From: Planctomycetota bacterium
Lineage (GTDB): Bacteria > Planctomycetota > UBA1135 > UBA2386
Assembly (NCBI GenBank): GCA_016795295.1
Contig: JAEUHP010000007.1
Location: forward strand, 1-64,000
Direction of reading: 5' to 3'
DNA: 64,000 bases
Shown: positions 45,493 to 53,888 of the stretch, in pieces
Layout: each line of letters starts with the position of its first letter
How positions within the stretch are numbered: position 1 is the first letter of the stretch
Notes under the pieces: generated by a model
What the model was told of the DNA's origin: nothing
The model's input: only the letters and a program-made list of their open reading frames with translations
Database searches by the model: none
Made by a program: the position numbers and the translations under genes

Positions 45493-46497
45493 CTATTGCC
45501 AGGAGGTGCCGAGTCCGCCGTCGCCGCCGTTCGCGGCCGCCGCCCGGAGGCACGCCTCGGCCACCATCAAAAACGACTTCTGGTCGGGAATCTGGCTCGA
45601 TGGAGCCACCGCAAGACCTGCTCGACACACGACTTCTGGACGCTTGGGCAGCCGCTCACCGAGCGCCGCGAGCATGCGCTTGGCCAACACCACGGCGCCA
45701 TCCGCGCCCGTGCCGGGCAGCAGGAACAAGAACGTGGTCGGCGCGAAGCGGGCCAGCACGTCGATGTCGCGGCACTCGTTCAAGAACACGCCAGCCGCGG
45801 CGGCCAGCAGCGGCTGCTGTTCGGCCGCGGGCAGCTTGGCCACGCCAGCGCCGAGGTCGAGCAGCAACAGCCCGAGCGGCTGGTGGAACCGCCGCGAGCG
45901 CTTCCACTCTTCGTCGAGTTTCAGCGTGGCGTAGGCTCCGTCGTAGAGGCCGGTTTCGGGGTCCTGCAGGCGCGTCGCCAGCGAGTCCTCGCGCTGGAGC
46001 TGCAGCAGCCGCGACACGGCGCTGGCGCCGCGTTCGTGCTGCGCCGCCGCGGCCTCGAGCCGCGCCAGGAGGGCATCGAGGGCCGGGCGCTTGGCCGTGG
46101 CACGGTTGGCCGCGGCCTCGAGCTCGCCGAGGTCGAGGCGCGCCCCGGCGGCGGCTGCGGCGCGGTGGCCCAACACCCCGTCGGCCAGGCAGAAGCGGGC
46201 CAGCTGGCCGCCGATCCGATCGCCGGACTCGACCACCACGAACACCTGCACGCCCTTCTGCTCCTTGAGCCCGCGCACCGCCGCGAAGGCGTGGCCACCG
46301 GGCCAGCCGGAGCAGGCATCCCCACCGGCCAAGCTGTCGACCACCACCAGGTCCCCGGCGGCAACCGCTTTGGCCCCCCCCGACACCGGCGCGCAGCCGA
46401 ACGCCGCCGCCAAGGCGTCGCGCACGGCGGCCCGTGCCCCGAGCCAATGCCAACGCCCCACCACCAGTCCGTCCTTGGTCTCGCCGTCTTTGCTCAT
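45493..46497 (-). CDS. Degenerate GGDEF-domain protein
   Basis: A 334-residue cytoplasmic protein. Residues 1-145 resemble a receiver-like alpha/beta domain (DLVVVDSLAG, VQVFVVVESGDR). Residues 185-330 follow the diguanylate cyclase fold: DPETGLYDGAYATLKLDEEW, PLGLLLLDLG, IDVLARFAPTTFLFLLPGTG. The active-site GGDEF is replaced by APTTF, so it should not make cyclic di-GMP and may act as a scaffold or binding protein. The ATG at 46497 is 2 nt after the yebC stop, so the two are cotranslated. Confidence 0.65.
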   Translation of the reverse strand: MSKDGETKDGLVVGRWHWLGARAAVRDALAAAFGCAPVSGGAKAVAAGDLVVVDSLAGGDACSGWPGGHAFAAVRGLKEQKGVQVFVVVESGDRIGGQLARFCLADGVLGHRAAAAAGARLDLGELEAAANRATAKRPALDALLARLEAAAAQHERGASAVSRLLQLQREDSLATRLQDPETGLYDGAYATLKLDEEWKRSRRFHQPLGLLLLDLGAGVAKLPAAEQQPLLAAAAGVFLNECRDIDVLARFAPTTFLFLLPGTGADGAVVLAKRMLAALGERLPKRPEVVCRAGLAVAPSSQIPDQKSFLMVAEACLRAAAANGGDGGLGTSWQ

Positions 46498-46499
46498 GG

Positions 46500-47258
46500 T
46501 CACGCCTCCAGTTGTTCCGCCACTGCCGCAGAGAATGCCTCGTTGCTGGCCACGGCCTGCACGTCGTCGTGGTCCTCCAGCGCATCGAGCAGCTTGGCCA
46601 CGCGCTGGGCCACGCCCAGGTCGGCGACCGCAACGCGCTGGGTCGGCACCAGGGCCAGCTCCGCCGCGCGCAGCGGCACGCCGAACCGCAGCAGGCCCTG
46701 CTGCACGGCCGCAAACCCGGGCCGACCGCACAGAATGGTGCGCAGCTCGCCGTCCACCACCACATCGTCGGCGCCCACTTCGAGCGCGATCTCCAGCAGG
46801 CGCTCGTCGTTCGGCGCCGCCTCGCCCGCCGCCACCACGAAGCGGCCGCGCCGCTCGAACATCCAGCCGACCGCACCGGTGGCGGCCAGGTTGCCGCCAT
46901 ACTTGTCGAACAGGCCGCGCACGTCCGCGGCCGTGCGATGGCGGTTGTCGGTCAAGATGTCGAGCATCACCGCAACCCCGCCCGGGCCATAGCCTTCGTA
47001 AACGATCTCTTCGTAGTCGCCGAGCACGCCTGCGCCGGTGCCCTTGTTGATGGCCCGCTCGATGGCGTCCTTGGACATGCTGAGCACCCGCGCCTTCTCG
47101 ACCGCGAGGCGCAGCTTGGCATTGCCATCGAGGCTGCCGCCGCCTTGCCGCGCCGCCACCGTGATGCTGCGCGAGAGCTTGGCGAACGCCACCGCGCGCT
47201 TCTTGTCGACGCGGTCCTTGCGAAACTGGATGTTCGCCGAATGAGAGTGGCCAGCCAT
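46500..47258 (-). CDS. yebC: YebC/PmpR-family regulator or translation factor
   Basis: A 252-residue member of the TACO1/YebC family. The start MAGHSHSANIQFRKDRVDKK is diagnostic (usually MAGHSKWANIKHRK), followed by GGSLDGNAKLRLAVEKAR, YEGYGPGGVAVMLDILTDNR and HRTAADVRGLFDKYGGNLA. Family members bind DNA or the ribosome; YebC-type proteins have been linked to translation of proline stretches, which fits a proteome with many Pro-rich linkers, though that link is my inference. Downstream of rpsI by 62 nt and possibly in the same transcript. Confidence 0.93.
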   Translation of the reverse strand: MAGHSHSANIQFRKDRVDKKRAVAFAKLSRSITVAARQGGGSLDGNAKLRLAVEKARVLSMSKDAIERAINKGTGAGVLGDYEEIVYEGYGPGGVAVMLDILTDNRHRTAADVRGLFDKYGGNLAATGAVGWMFERRGRFVVAAGEAAPNDERLLEIALEVGADDVVVDGELRTILCGRPGFAAVQQGLLRFGVPLRAAELALVPTQRVAVADLGVAQRVAKLLDALEDHDDVQAVASNEAFSAAVAEQLEA

Positions 47259-47320
47259 GCGCGGTGCTCGCGGTCGCCGCGGCCCCCAGGCGGCGGCGCG
47301 CAGCCGCCCGCCAGCCCCAC

Positions 47321-47719
47321 TCAGCGCTTGCTGAACTGGGTCGAACGGCGCGCCTTGTGGCGACCGTACTTCTTGCGCTCGACCTCGCGCGAATCGCGCG
47401 TCAACAGACCGTGCTCACGCAGGATCTTGTCGAAGTTGGCGTTCTCCTTGAGCAGCGCACGGGCGATGCCGAGGCTGACCGCGCCAGACTGGCCGTTGAC
47501 CCCACCACCGATCACGTTCACCGCGATGTCGTAGTTGTTGCGGGTCTCGGTCACCACCAGCGGCTGCAGCGCCTGACGGCGGTTGTCTTCGGTGCAGAAG
47601 AACTGCTCGAAGTCCTTGCCGTTGACGACGAACTTGCCGGTGCCGGCTTTGATGCGAACGCGGGCCGAGGCCGTCTTGCGGCGACCGGTGCCCCAGATGT
47701 AAGGATTGTTGACTGCCAC
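47321..47719 (-). CDS. rpsI: Ribosomal protein uS9
   Basis: A small-subunit ribosomal protein of 132 residues. WGTGRRKTASARVRI at the N-terminus, VNVIGGGVNGQSGAVSLGIA in the middle and the basic tail RDSREVERKKYGRHKARRST then QFSKR are diagnostic; the final Lys-Arg reaches toward P-site tRNA in known ribosomes. It is paired with rplM as in most bacteria. The gap to rplM is unusually long (173 nt, 47720-47892) and holds one modest hairpin (47834-47839 with 47848-47853) but no recognised gene. Confidence 0.97.
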   Translation of the reverse strand: MAVNNPYIWGTGRRKTASARVRIKAGTGKFVVNGKDFEQFFCTEDNRRQALQPLVVTETRNNYDIAVNVIGGGVNGQSGAVSLGIARALLKENANFDKILREHGLLTRDSREVERKKYGRHKARRSTQFSKR

Positions 47720-47892
47720 GGAGATCTCGGAGTTGGGCTGCCCGCCGGGGACACCGGCCGGGCTCGGCTACTGGTTGTGGTGCAGGTTACAGGCTCTGGG
47801 GGTGCTGGGTCACGCGTTGCGTCGGGAGACTTTCGCCGGCAGAACTTCCGGCGGCAAACGCATCCCGCGGCGCGACGCGCACGCCAGCACGA

Positions 47893-48351
47893 TCACTTCG
47901 CCGTCCGACTGGCCGGCTTTTGGGTGGCCGGCTTTTGTGCTTGGTGCGGGTGCGAAGCGCCGCGATAGACCTTCAGGCGGCTCCACATGCGGCGCGCCAG
48001 CAGGTTCTTCGGCAGCATGCGGCGCACGGCCAAACGGATCAGCTCGTCGGGGGCGTGCTTCAGGTAATCGGCCAGGGTGACATGGCGCAGACCACCCGGG
48101 AACCCGGTGTAGTAGGTGTACTCGCGGGTCTCGGCCTTGCCCCCGGTGACCTTGACCTTGTCGGCGTTGATCACGATCACACCCTCGCCGACCAGGAGGT
48201 GCGGGGTGTAGTCAGGGCGGTGCTTGCCCATCAGCAGGGTGGCGATCTCGGTGGCCATGCGGCCGAGCGTGCGGCCGCTGGCGTCGACGACATGCCAGGT
48301 GTTCATGGCGCCTTGCCGAGTGGCTTCGGTCGCGAAGGTGGTCTTGGTCAT
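47893..48351 (-). CDS. rplM: Ribosomal protein uL13
   Basis: A large-subunit ribosomal protein of 152 residues. WHVVDASGRTLGRMATEIAT, KVKVTGGKAETREYTYYTGF and AVRRMLPKNLLARRM are family signatures. The N-terminus has about 15 residues before the usual start, and the C-terminus ends in a short in-frame duplication (QKPAT-QKPAS, 15-bp repeat) that bacterial L13 proteins usually lack. A strong promoter lies 56 nt upstream. First gene of the rplM-rpsI unit. Confidence 0.96.
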   Translation of the reverse strand: MTKTTFATEATRQGAMNTWHVVDASGRTLGRMATEIATLLMGKHRPDYTPHLLVGEGVIVINADKVKVTGGKAETREYTYYTGFPGGLRHVTLADYLKHAPDELIRLAVRRMLPKNLLARRMWSRLKVYRGASHPHQAQKPATQKPASRTAK

Positions 48352-48406
48352 GGAATGCCCGCTGGAGGGGGGCTGCGTTGGCAGCCTGCCCGGAATAGGG
48401 CCGAGC

Positions 48407-48434
48407 ATGCTAGCGAGCTGGCGAACGGTGTCAA
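48407..48434 (-). promoter_or_regulatory. Strong sigma-70-type promoter of rplM-rpsI
   Basis: On the minus strand a perfect TTGACA (48434-48429), a 16-nt spacer and TAGCAT (48412-48407). Transcription would start near 48400, giving a leader of about 50 nt. It lies in the divergent gap between rplM and the sigma-factor gene at 48551. Confidence 0.75.
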
Positions 48435-48550
48435 CCGGCGAAATCGCCACGAACTGCCTCCCCCTTGGGCCGGGGCGCGCTGAAGCACGCAGCCAAGGGC
48501 TGGCCCCCCCAGCCGCGGTGCCCTAACCTGCGCGGCGCAGTCCCACGCCG

Positions 48551-49084
48551 ATGCCCGAGCACCCGACCAACCCCGACCTCGCCGAAATCCTGGCGGCGCA
48601 CGAGGGCAGGGCCCGGCGGATCGCGCGGCGGCTCCTGGGCTGCGACCACCTCGGCGCCGACGCGGTGCAGGAGGCGTTGCTGGCGCTCTGCCTGCAGCCA
48701 CCCGCTGGCGAACCCGTGGCAGCGTTCCTGGGTGCCGTGGTCAACCGCTGTCGGATGCTGCGCCGGGGGCTACGGCGGCGGGCGCACCACGAGCACCACG
48801 CCTCGTCGCACTGCCGCCTGCACGCCGGCTGCGACAACCCACTGCACCACGCCTACGCCCACGAACTCGGTGAACGGCTCGATGCGGCCCTCTCCGCACT
48901 GCCCGCAGAGCAGCGGGTCAGCTTCGAGCTGTGCGCCCGCGAGGGCCTGGACTACGCCGCCGCCGCCGCGCGCCTTGGCTGGCCGATCGGCACGGTGCGT
49001 TCGCGCCTGCACCGCGCGCGTGCGCACCTGCAGGACACGCTGCTCGAGCGCGCGGCGGACGACCGCACCCGCGCACCGACCTAG
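48551..49084 (+). CDS. Sigma-70-family (ECF-like) sigma factor
   Basis: A 177-residue sigma factor. Region 2 is short (RIARRLLGCDHLGADAVQEA, VNRCRMLRRGLRRRAHHEH) and region 4 is clear: ALSALPAEQRVSFELCAREG then LDYAAAAARLGWPIGTVRSR and LHRARAHLQ. A His/Cys-rich patch (HHEHHASSHCRLHAGC) lies between the regions and could bind a metal. No anti-sigma partner is adjacent. Promoter not identified; the ATG at 48551 fits the start of the helical region. Confidence 0.8.
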   Translation: MPEHPTNPDLAEILAAHEGRARRIARRLLGCDHLGADAVQEALLALCLQPPAGEPVAAFLGAVVNRCRMLRRGLRRRAHHEHHASSHCRLHAGCDNPLHHAYAHELGERLDAALSALPAEQRVSFELCAREGLDYAAAAARLGWPIGTVRSRLHRARAHLQDTLLERAADDRTRAPT

Positions 49085-49155
49085 GCGCCCCGCCCGCGCA
49101 GAGGCGCAAGGCGGCCAACGCATCCGAACCCCCGCGCGCCGCGAACCCGTTCGGC

Positions 49156-49527
49156 GTGGCCCACCCCATCCCGCCGCAGAAACCCTGCGCCACCTGCGGC
49201 CGGACCATGGTCTGGCGAGCCCGTTGGGCCGCGAACTGGGACACGGTCCGCTACTGCAGCGCGGGATGCCGGCGCGGCCTCGGCGCCACCGACGCAGCCC
49301 TGGAGGCAGCCATGCTGGCCCTGCTCGAAGCTAGGCCCGCCGCCAGTTCGATCTGCCCCGCCGAAGCGGCCCGCGCCGTGGCCGACGCATGGCGGCCGCT
49401 GATGGAGCGCGCTCGCATGGCGGCCCGGCGCCTCTGGGCGGCAGGCCGCGTCGAGATCACGCAGGGCGGCCGGGTGGTCGACCCGAGCACCGCCAAAGGG
49501 CCGATCCGGGTCCGGCGCCGGCGATAG
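49156..49527 (+). CDS. DUF2256 + DUF3253 fusion protein
   Basis: A 123-residue protein joining two small domains. Residues 8-38 have the zinc-binding pattern PCATCGRTMVWRARW then WDTVRYCSAGCRR (C-x2-C and C-x3-C), as in DUF2256. Residues 45-123 are winged-helix-like and match DUF3253: ICPAEAARAVADAWRPLMER, ARRLWAAGRVEITQGGRVVD, STAKGPIRVRRRR. The role is unknown; the C-terminal part suggests nucleic-acid binding. GTG 49156 puts the first Cys near the N-terminus; an ATG at 48931 would overlap the sigma-factor gene by 150 nt and is unlikely. Confidence 0.8.
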   Translation: MAHPIPPQKPCATCGRTMVWRARWAANWDTVRYCSAGCRRGLGATDAALEAAMLALLEARPAASSICPAEAARAVADAWRPLMERARMAARRLWAAGRVEITQGGRVVDPSTAKGPIRVRRRR

Positions 49528-49573
49528 ACAGCAGCTGGGCGCAAGGCGCGGTCCACAGAGTGCCGGCGCGGTG

Positions 49574-50731
49574 TCACCCCCGGCGCCAGCGCGCCACCCC
49601 GAACGCTGCCCAGCGCAACAGCGCCACCAGCCCTTCGCCGGCCAGGAGCGCCGCCGCCGGGGCCGCCGGCAGCCGATCCAGAGCGGTCGGCGCAAACCCA
49701 GCGAACAAGAGCCCGAGCACCGCGTAGACCAGCACCACCAGATCCACCGTGATCCGCCCCGTGCGACCGAGCAGCAGACCGGCCCGCCACGCCCACGACC
49801 CGAGCCCGCAGCCGACCAAGAGCCACCACCCCACCGCCGCATCGCCCGCCGCCGCGAACAGCCCCACGGCCCCGGGCAAGGCCCCGAACGGCGCCCCCTC
49901 GGCACTGCCCTGCCCACCCGCCGCCAGCACGGCCGCAGCGAGCAGCGGCACGAGCAGCGACAGCGCGGTCCACGGCAGCAGCCGCCCGTTGCCGGCGTGG
50001 ATCGGCAGCCGCAACCAACCGCGCCGTCGCACCAGCGGCACGGCGCGGGCGAACAGCCAGACCGCTCCCAGCGCCAGCACCGCCCCCGGCCACAGCAGCA
50101 ACACCGGCCGCACCGGGCAGGCGGCGACCGCGAGCGCGAGCGCGAGGGCACTGGCCGCCACCGCGGCCCCGAGGGCCACGCCGCGGCCCCAGCGCGCGGC
50201 TTGGCCGGGCCACGGCGGGCGCCGCGCCGCATGGGCCAGTTCGGCGCCGAACAACACCGCGAACAGACCGAACAGCACCGCGGGCGTCTCGGCGCGCAGC
50301 CAGTGCCCAGCCAACGCCACGGGCGGCAGTCCGGCGAGGCACAGGCAACTCGCCAGCGCCTGGAGCTGGGACCGACCGCGGCGCACCACGGCGTAGAGCA
50401 GCCCACTGATCGCCACCAGCGCCGCAACCTGCACGCGGCGCGCCGCGGCGACCAGTTCGGTGAGCTGCGGCGCGGCTTCGGGCAACGCGGCATGGCCACT
50501 CGGTGCGGTGGCCAGCGCGAACGCGCGTGCGACGGCGCCGGCGACTGGACCGTGCGCCGCCGCAGCGGCGGGATCGAGTGCCTCGGCCAGCAACTGCCGT
50601 TCGCCGGCCGTGGGCGGCGCCGCGAGTTCGAGTCCAGCCAGCAGGCCCGGCAACGCCACGACCAGCAGCGTCACCGCCGCGGCGGCAGCGCGCGGGACGG
50701 CTCGGGACCGCGGCGGTCGGAGCCGCATCAC
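49574..50731 (-). CDS. Polytopic membrane protein of unknown function
   Basis: A 385-residue protein with about nine hydrophobic segments (AAAAAVTLLVVALPGLLAGL near the start, VAALVAISGLLYAVV, AVLFGLFAVLFGAELA, VALGAAVAASALALALAVAA, PVLLLWPGAVLALGAVWLF, TALSLLVPLLAAAVLAA, VVLVYAVLGLLFAGF). No charged motif points to a transporter or enzyme family I know. Adjacent start codons at 50731 and 50728 are equally possible. It lies downstream of ridA, with stop-anchored repeats between them. Confidence 0.6.
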   Translation of the reverse strand: MMRLRPPRSRAVPRAAAAAVTLLVVALPGLLAGLELAAPPTAGERQLLAEALDPAAAAAHGPVAGAVARAFALATAPSGHAALPEAAPQLTELVAAARRVQVAALVAISGLLYAVVRRGRSQLQALASCLCLAGLPPVALAGHWLRAETPAVLFGLFAVLFGAELAHAARRPPWPGQAARWGRGVALGAAVAASALALALAVAACPVRPVLLLWPGAVLALGAVWLFARAVPLVRRRGWLRLPIHAGNGRLLPWTALSLLVPLLAAAVLAAGGQGSAEGAPFGALPGAVGLFAAAGDAAVGWWLLVGCGLGSWAWRAGLLLGRTGRITVDLVVLVYAVLGLLFAGFAPTALDRLPAAPAAALLAGEGLVALLRWAAFGVARWRRG

Positions 50732-50754
50732 GGCCGGTGCCCGGGACAGGGCCC

Positions 50755-50796
50755 GCTCACGGCCTGCGGCCTGCTCACGGCCTGCAGCCCGTCACG
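50755..50796 (-). repeat. 17/18-bp repeat anchored on the ridA stop codon
   Basis: On the minus strand CGTGA occurs at the true stop (TGA 50794-50792) and again with TGA at 50777-50775 and 50759-50757, spacings 17 and 18. The sequence between is similar each time (CGGGCTGCAGGC, GCAGGCCGCAGGC). The extra TGAs lie in different frames from the true stop. Confidence 0.7.
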
Positions 50797-51175
50797 ACAG
50801 GGCCGCGATGCAGTCGATCTCGACCAGACCGCCCTTCGGCAGTTCCTTGACCGCCACCGTGGCGCGCGCCGGCTTGTGGGCGCCGAAGTGCCGACCGTAG
50901 ACTTCGTTGACTGCGGCGAAGTCCTGCATCGAAGCGAGGAAGATCGTGGTGCGGGCCACCTGGGCCAACGAGGCACCACCCGCGGCCAGCACCGCGGCCA
51001 GGTTCTTCATCACCTGCTCGGCCTGCTCGGCGGCGGTGGCGCCGACCATCTGCCCCGACTTCGGGTCGAGAGCGATCTGGCCGGAGCAGAACAGAAGGTG
51101 GCCGACCTTGATGGCCTGGCTGTAGGGACCGATTGCGGCGGGCGCCGCGGCGGATTGCACGGGTTCGAGTTTCAT
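50792..51175 (-). CDS. ridA: RidA-family enamine/imine deaminase
   Basis: A 127-residue member of the YjgF/YER057c/UK114 family, which hydrolyses reactive enamines and imines released by PLP enzymes such as threonine dehydratase. Signatures: AIGPYSQAIKVGHLLFCSGQ, ALDPKSGQMVG, EQVMKNLAAVLAAGG and the C-terminal RATVAVKELPKGGLVEID, where the Arg binds the substrate carboxylate. Full length for the family. Its neighbours coaD (8 nt upstream) and the membrane protein are functionally unrelated. Confidence 0.94.
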   Translation of the reverse strand: MKLEPVQSAAAPAAIGPYSQAIKVGHLLFCSGQIALDPKSGQMVGATAAEQAEQVMKNLAAVLAAGGASLAQVARTTIFLASMQDFAAVNEVYGRHFGAHKPARATVAVKELPKGGLVEIDCIAALS

Positions 51176-51183
51176 GGGCGGAC

Positions 51184-51666
51184 TCAGCTGGGCCGCAGCC
51201 GTTCGCGCAACCGGCGCTCGACCACGGGCGGCACGAAGCTAGCGGCATCGCCGCCGTTGCGCACGATCTCCCGGATCAACGACGACGACACGTAGGAGTA
51301 CTGCACGCTCGGCATCACGAACACGGTCTCGATGCCGGGCGCCAGGTGGCGGTTGGTGAGGGCGAGCTGGTACTCGTATTCGAAGTCCGAGACGGTGCGC
51401 ACGCCGCGCAGGATCGCGCCAATGCCCTGCTGCCGGCAGTAGTCGACGACCAGGCCGCGGAAGGTGGCGACTTCGAGCCGCGGGTCGGCGGGCAGCGCAG
51501 CGCGCAGCAGTTCCACGCGCTCCTCCACGGTGAAGGTCGGCGCCTTGCTGCTGTTGATCGCCACGGCGACGGTGAGCCGTTCGAACAGCGGCAGGGCGCG
51601 CTCGACCAGATCCAGGTGGCCCTTGGTGACCGGGTCGAAGCTGCCGGGGTACAGCGCAAAAACCAT
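51184..51666 (-). CDS. coaD: Phosphopantetheine adenylyltransferase
   Basis: Catalyses the penultimate step of coenzyme A synthesis, joining 4'-phosphopantetheine and ATP to give dephospho-CoA. The 160-residue protein has the nucleotidyltransferase motif YPGSFDPVTKGHLD near the start, INSSKAPTFTVEERVELL, ILRGVRTVSDFEYEYQLALT and the C-terminal SYVSSSLIREIVRNGG (ISSTxxR-like). Full length. The ATG at 51666 is the only start compatible with the conserved N-terminus. Divergent from comEC, 44 bp apart. Confidence 0.97.
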   Translation of the reverse strand: MVFALYPGSFDPVTKGHLDLVERALPLFERLTVAVAINSSKAPTFTVEERVELLRAALPADPRLEVATFRGLVVDYCRQQGIGAILRGVRTVSDFEYEYQLALTNRHLAPGIETVFVMPSVQYSYVSSSLIREIVRNGGDAASFVPPVVERRLRERLRPS

Positions 51667-51710
51667 GCTTCGAGTGTAACCGCCGGCAAGTTCGAGGCAC
51701 GTAGGCAGGC

Positions 51711-53888
51711 GTGGAACCCCGTCTGCCCTGGTCCCTGTTCGCCGGCCTCTTCTGGGCCCTGCCGGTGGCCTGCCTCGTGCCCCACAGCCTGCCGGCGGCA
51801 GCCCTGTGGACCGCGTTCGCCACCCTGGCGGCGGTCTGCAGCCGATGGCCGTTCCGGCGCGGCGGCCTGTGCGCCTTGCCGGTGCTGTTGGCGAGCCTGT
51901 CGCCGCCGACCGCACCACGCACCTGGCCGCGGCCCGGGCCGGTCCGCATCGCCGGCACGGTCACCGAAGTGCAACACGCGCCGGCCCGCGGCGAGACCCT
52001 GGTGCGGCTCGCGGGCGGACGCACGCCGCTGGTGCTGCGGGTGCCCGGCCGGCGCGAACTGCTGCCGGGTGATCGGGTGGCGGCCGTGGCCCACCTCGCC
52101 AGGCCCGTGGCCCCCGACCTCGAACCAACCCTGCACGTGCCGCATGGAGGGCTGCGCGCCGAGCCCGGGCCACCGTCGCTGCGTCGGCTGTGGGCGTGGC
52201 TGCACCACGGGCTGACCCGGCACTTGCTGCAACTCGTGCCCGGCGACGGTGGCGTGTTGCTGGCGACCCTGGCCCTCGGCCGGCAGACCCAAGCACCTGC
52301 CGAACTGGCCGCGAGCCATCGCGCCACCGGCTTGTCCCATCTGCTGGCGGTGAGCGGCGCCCACGCGGCCATGCTGGGGCTGTTGCTCGGCCTGCCGCAG
52401 CGGCCGCGGCAGCGCATCGGTCGCCACCCCCTGCACCTGGGCATGGCGCTGTGCGTCCTGTGCGCCTACGCCGCGATCACCGGCGGCGAACCACCGGTGC
52501 TGCGCAGCGCCGTCGCCGCGTGCTTGGCGGGCGCCGCCACGTTCGGCCGCCGCCGGCTCGGGCTCGGCACCGCCTTGGCCGCACCGGCGCTGCTGACCTT
52601 GCTCGCGGCGCCGGAGGCGCTGGCCACGCCGTCGTTCTGGCTCAGTTACACGGCTGTGTTCGGGCTGATGCTGTCGCGCCCGGTCGGCACCGGGTGGACC
52701 GGCCAGTGGCTCTGGTCGCCGCTCGCGGCATCGGCCTGGGCGACCCTGATCACCGCACCGCTGACGCTGTTCTGGTTCGGCCAACTGGCCCCGTGGACCG
52801 TGGTGCTGACCCCGCTGCTGGCGCCCCTGGTGGCGCTGCTGCTGCTCGGCAGCCTGCTCGGTGCCACCCTCGCCTGGCTCGCCCCGACCCTGGCGCAGCC
52901 GTTCGGCTGGCTGCTGCCCACCTTGGCCGAACTCTACGTCGGCGGCGTGCAGTGGGCGGACCGGCTGCCCGGCACACCGATCCACGCCCCCGCGGCCCCC
53001 CCCGCCTGGTTGCTCGCGGTGGCGCTGGTGTGCGGTGTGGCCGCCCTCGAACGCTGGCGCCACCGCGGCGGCGTCGCCGCCTGCGCCAGCCTGCTGGCCC
53101 TGCCGTACTTCCTGCCACTCGACCCGCGGGCCGCGGCGCACTTGACCTTGTTCGCCGTCGGCCATGGCCAGGCCGGGCTCTACCGCAGCGGCGAGGGCCA
53201 CCAGGTGGCGATCGACTGCGGCAGCCTGCACCAACCCGCCCGCGCCACCCGCCTCTTGGTGCAGGCGCTGCGCCACCGCAGGCTGGACGTGTTGGTCGTC
53301 ACGCACGGCGACCTGGACCACCACAACGGCGTGCCGGCCCTGCTGGCCCAGGTGCCGATCGCACGCGCGATCCTGCCGGCCCACCTCGACGGCAGCGCGC
53401 TGCACGCCGAACTGCTGGCCGCGGGCACCGCGATCACCTGGCTGCAGCCGGGGCAACAGGCCACGCCCGTGCCAGGGCTGCTGGTGGTGGCGCCCCCGCT
53501 GCCGGTGGCGCTGGGCCGCAACGACCACAGCCTGTGGCTCTTGGTCGAACGGCGCGGCACCCGCGCCCTGCTCTGCGGCGACGCCCAAGAGCTCGGCATC
53601 GCCGCGGCCCTGGCTGCGGGCATCGCCGCGCCAGCCGACGTGCTGGTGCTGCCGCACCACGGCCGCTTCGCGCCGAACGTGCCCCAGCTGCTGGCCGCAG
53701 TGCGGCCACGCGCCTGCTTCGCTTCGGCGCCGAGCGCCGATGGCGACACGGCGGCAGGGCGCACCGCCCGACGCACCGGCGCGCAGCTGTGGGCCACTGG
53801 CCAGCACGGCGAGCTCACGCTCGAGTTCGACCCGACACCGCGGGTGCACAGCGGCTGCGGAACCCTGCCGCTGCCCGACCCACCCTGA
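51711..53888 (+). CDS. comEC: ComEC/Rec2 DNA-uptake channel protein
   Basis: A 725-residue inner-membrane protein that takes single-stranded DNA into the cytoplasm during natural transformation. An N-terminal OB-fold-like domain (RIAGTVTEVQHAPARGETLV) is followed by the competence domain with many helices (GLSHLLAVSGAHAAMLGLLL is the family signature) and a C-terminal beta-lactamase-like domain: LTLFAVGHGQAGLYRSGEGH, VVTHGDLDHHNG, LLCGDAQ, LVLPHHGR. The metal-site motif reads HGDLDHHNG, close to HxDxDH, so nuclease activity is plausible. GTG 51711 is the best start. No other competence genes are in the window. Confidence 0.92.
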   Translation: MEPRLPWSLFAGLFWALPVACLVPHSLPAAALWTAFATLAAVCSRWPFRRGGLCALPVLLASLSPPTAPRTWPRPGPVRIAGTVTEVQHAPARGETLVRLAGGRTPLVLRVPGRRELLPGDRVAAVAHLARPVAPDLEPTLHVPHGGLRAEPGPPSLRRLWAWLHHGLTRHLLQLVPGDGGVLLATLALGRQTQAPAELAASHRATGLSHLLAVSGAHAAMLGLLLGLPQRPRQRIGRHPLHLGMALCVLCAYAAITGGEPPVLRSAVAACLAGAATFGRRRLGLGTALAAPALLTLLAAPEALATPSFWLSYTAVFGLMLSRPVGTGWTGQWLWSPLAASAWATLITAPLTLFWFGQLAPWTVVLTPLLAPLVALLLLGSLLGATLAWLAPTLAQPFGWLLPTLAELYVGGVQWADRLPGTPIHAPAAPPAWLLAVALVCGVAALERWRHRGGVAACASLLALPYFLPLDPRAAAHLTLFAVGHGQAGLYRSGEGHQVAIDCGSLHQPARATRLLVQALRHRRLDVLVVTHGDLDHHNGVPALLAQVPIARAILPAHLDGSALHAELLAAGTAITWLQPGQQATPVPGLLVVAPPLPVALGRNDHSLWLLVERRGTRALLCGDAQELGIAAALAAGIAAPADVLVLPHHGRFAPNVPQLLAAVRPRACFASAPSADGDTAAGRTARRTGAQLWATGQHGELTLEFDPTPRVHSGCGTLPLPDPP

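Noticed and set aside
41997-46268. Open plus-strand frame of about 1420 codons opposite the kinase, FHA-like and GGDEF genes
   Set aside because: Composition is Arg/Gln/Gly-rich without motifs, and the minus strand carries clear kinase and GGDEF signatures.
47834-47853. Hairpin in the rplM-rpsI gap as a ribosomal-protein leader or attenuator
   Set aside because: The stem is only 6 bp with no T-run and no known leader motif; chance in GC-rich DNA is likely.
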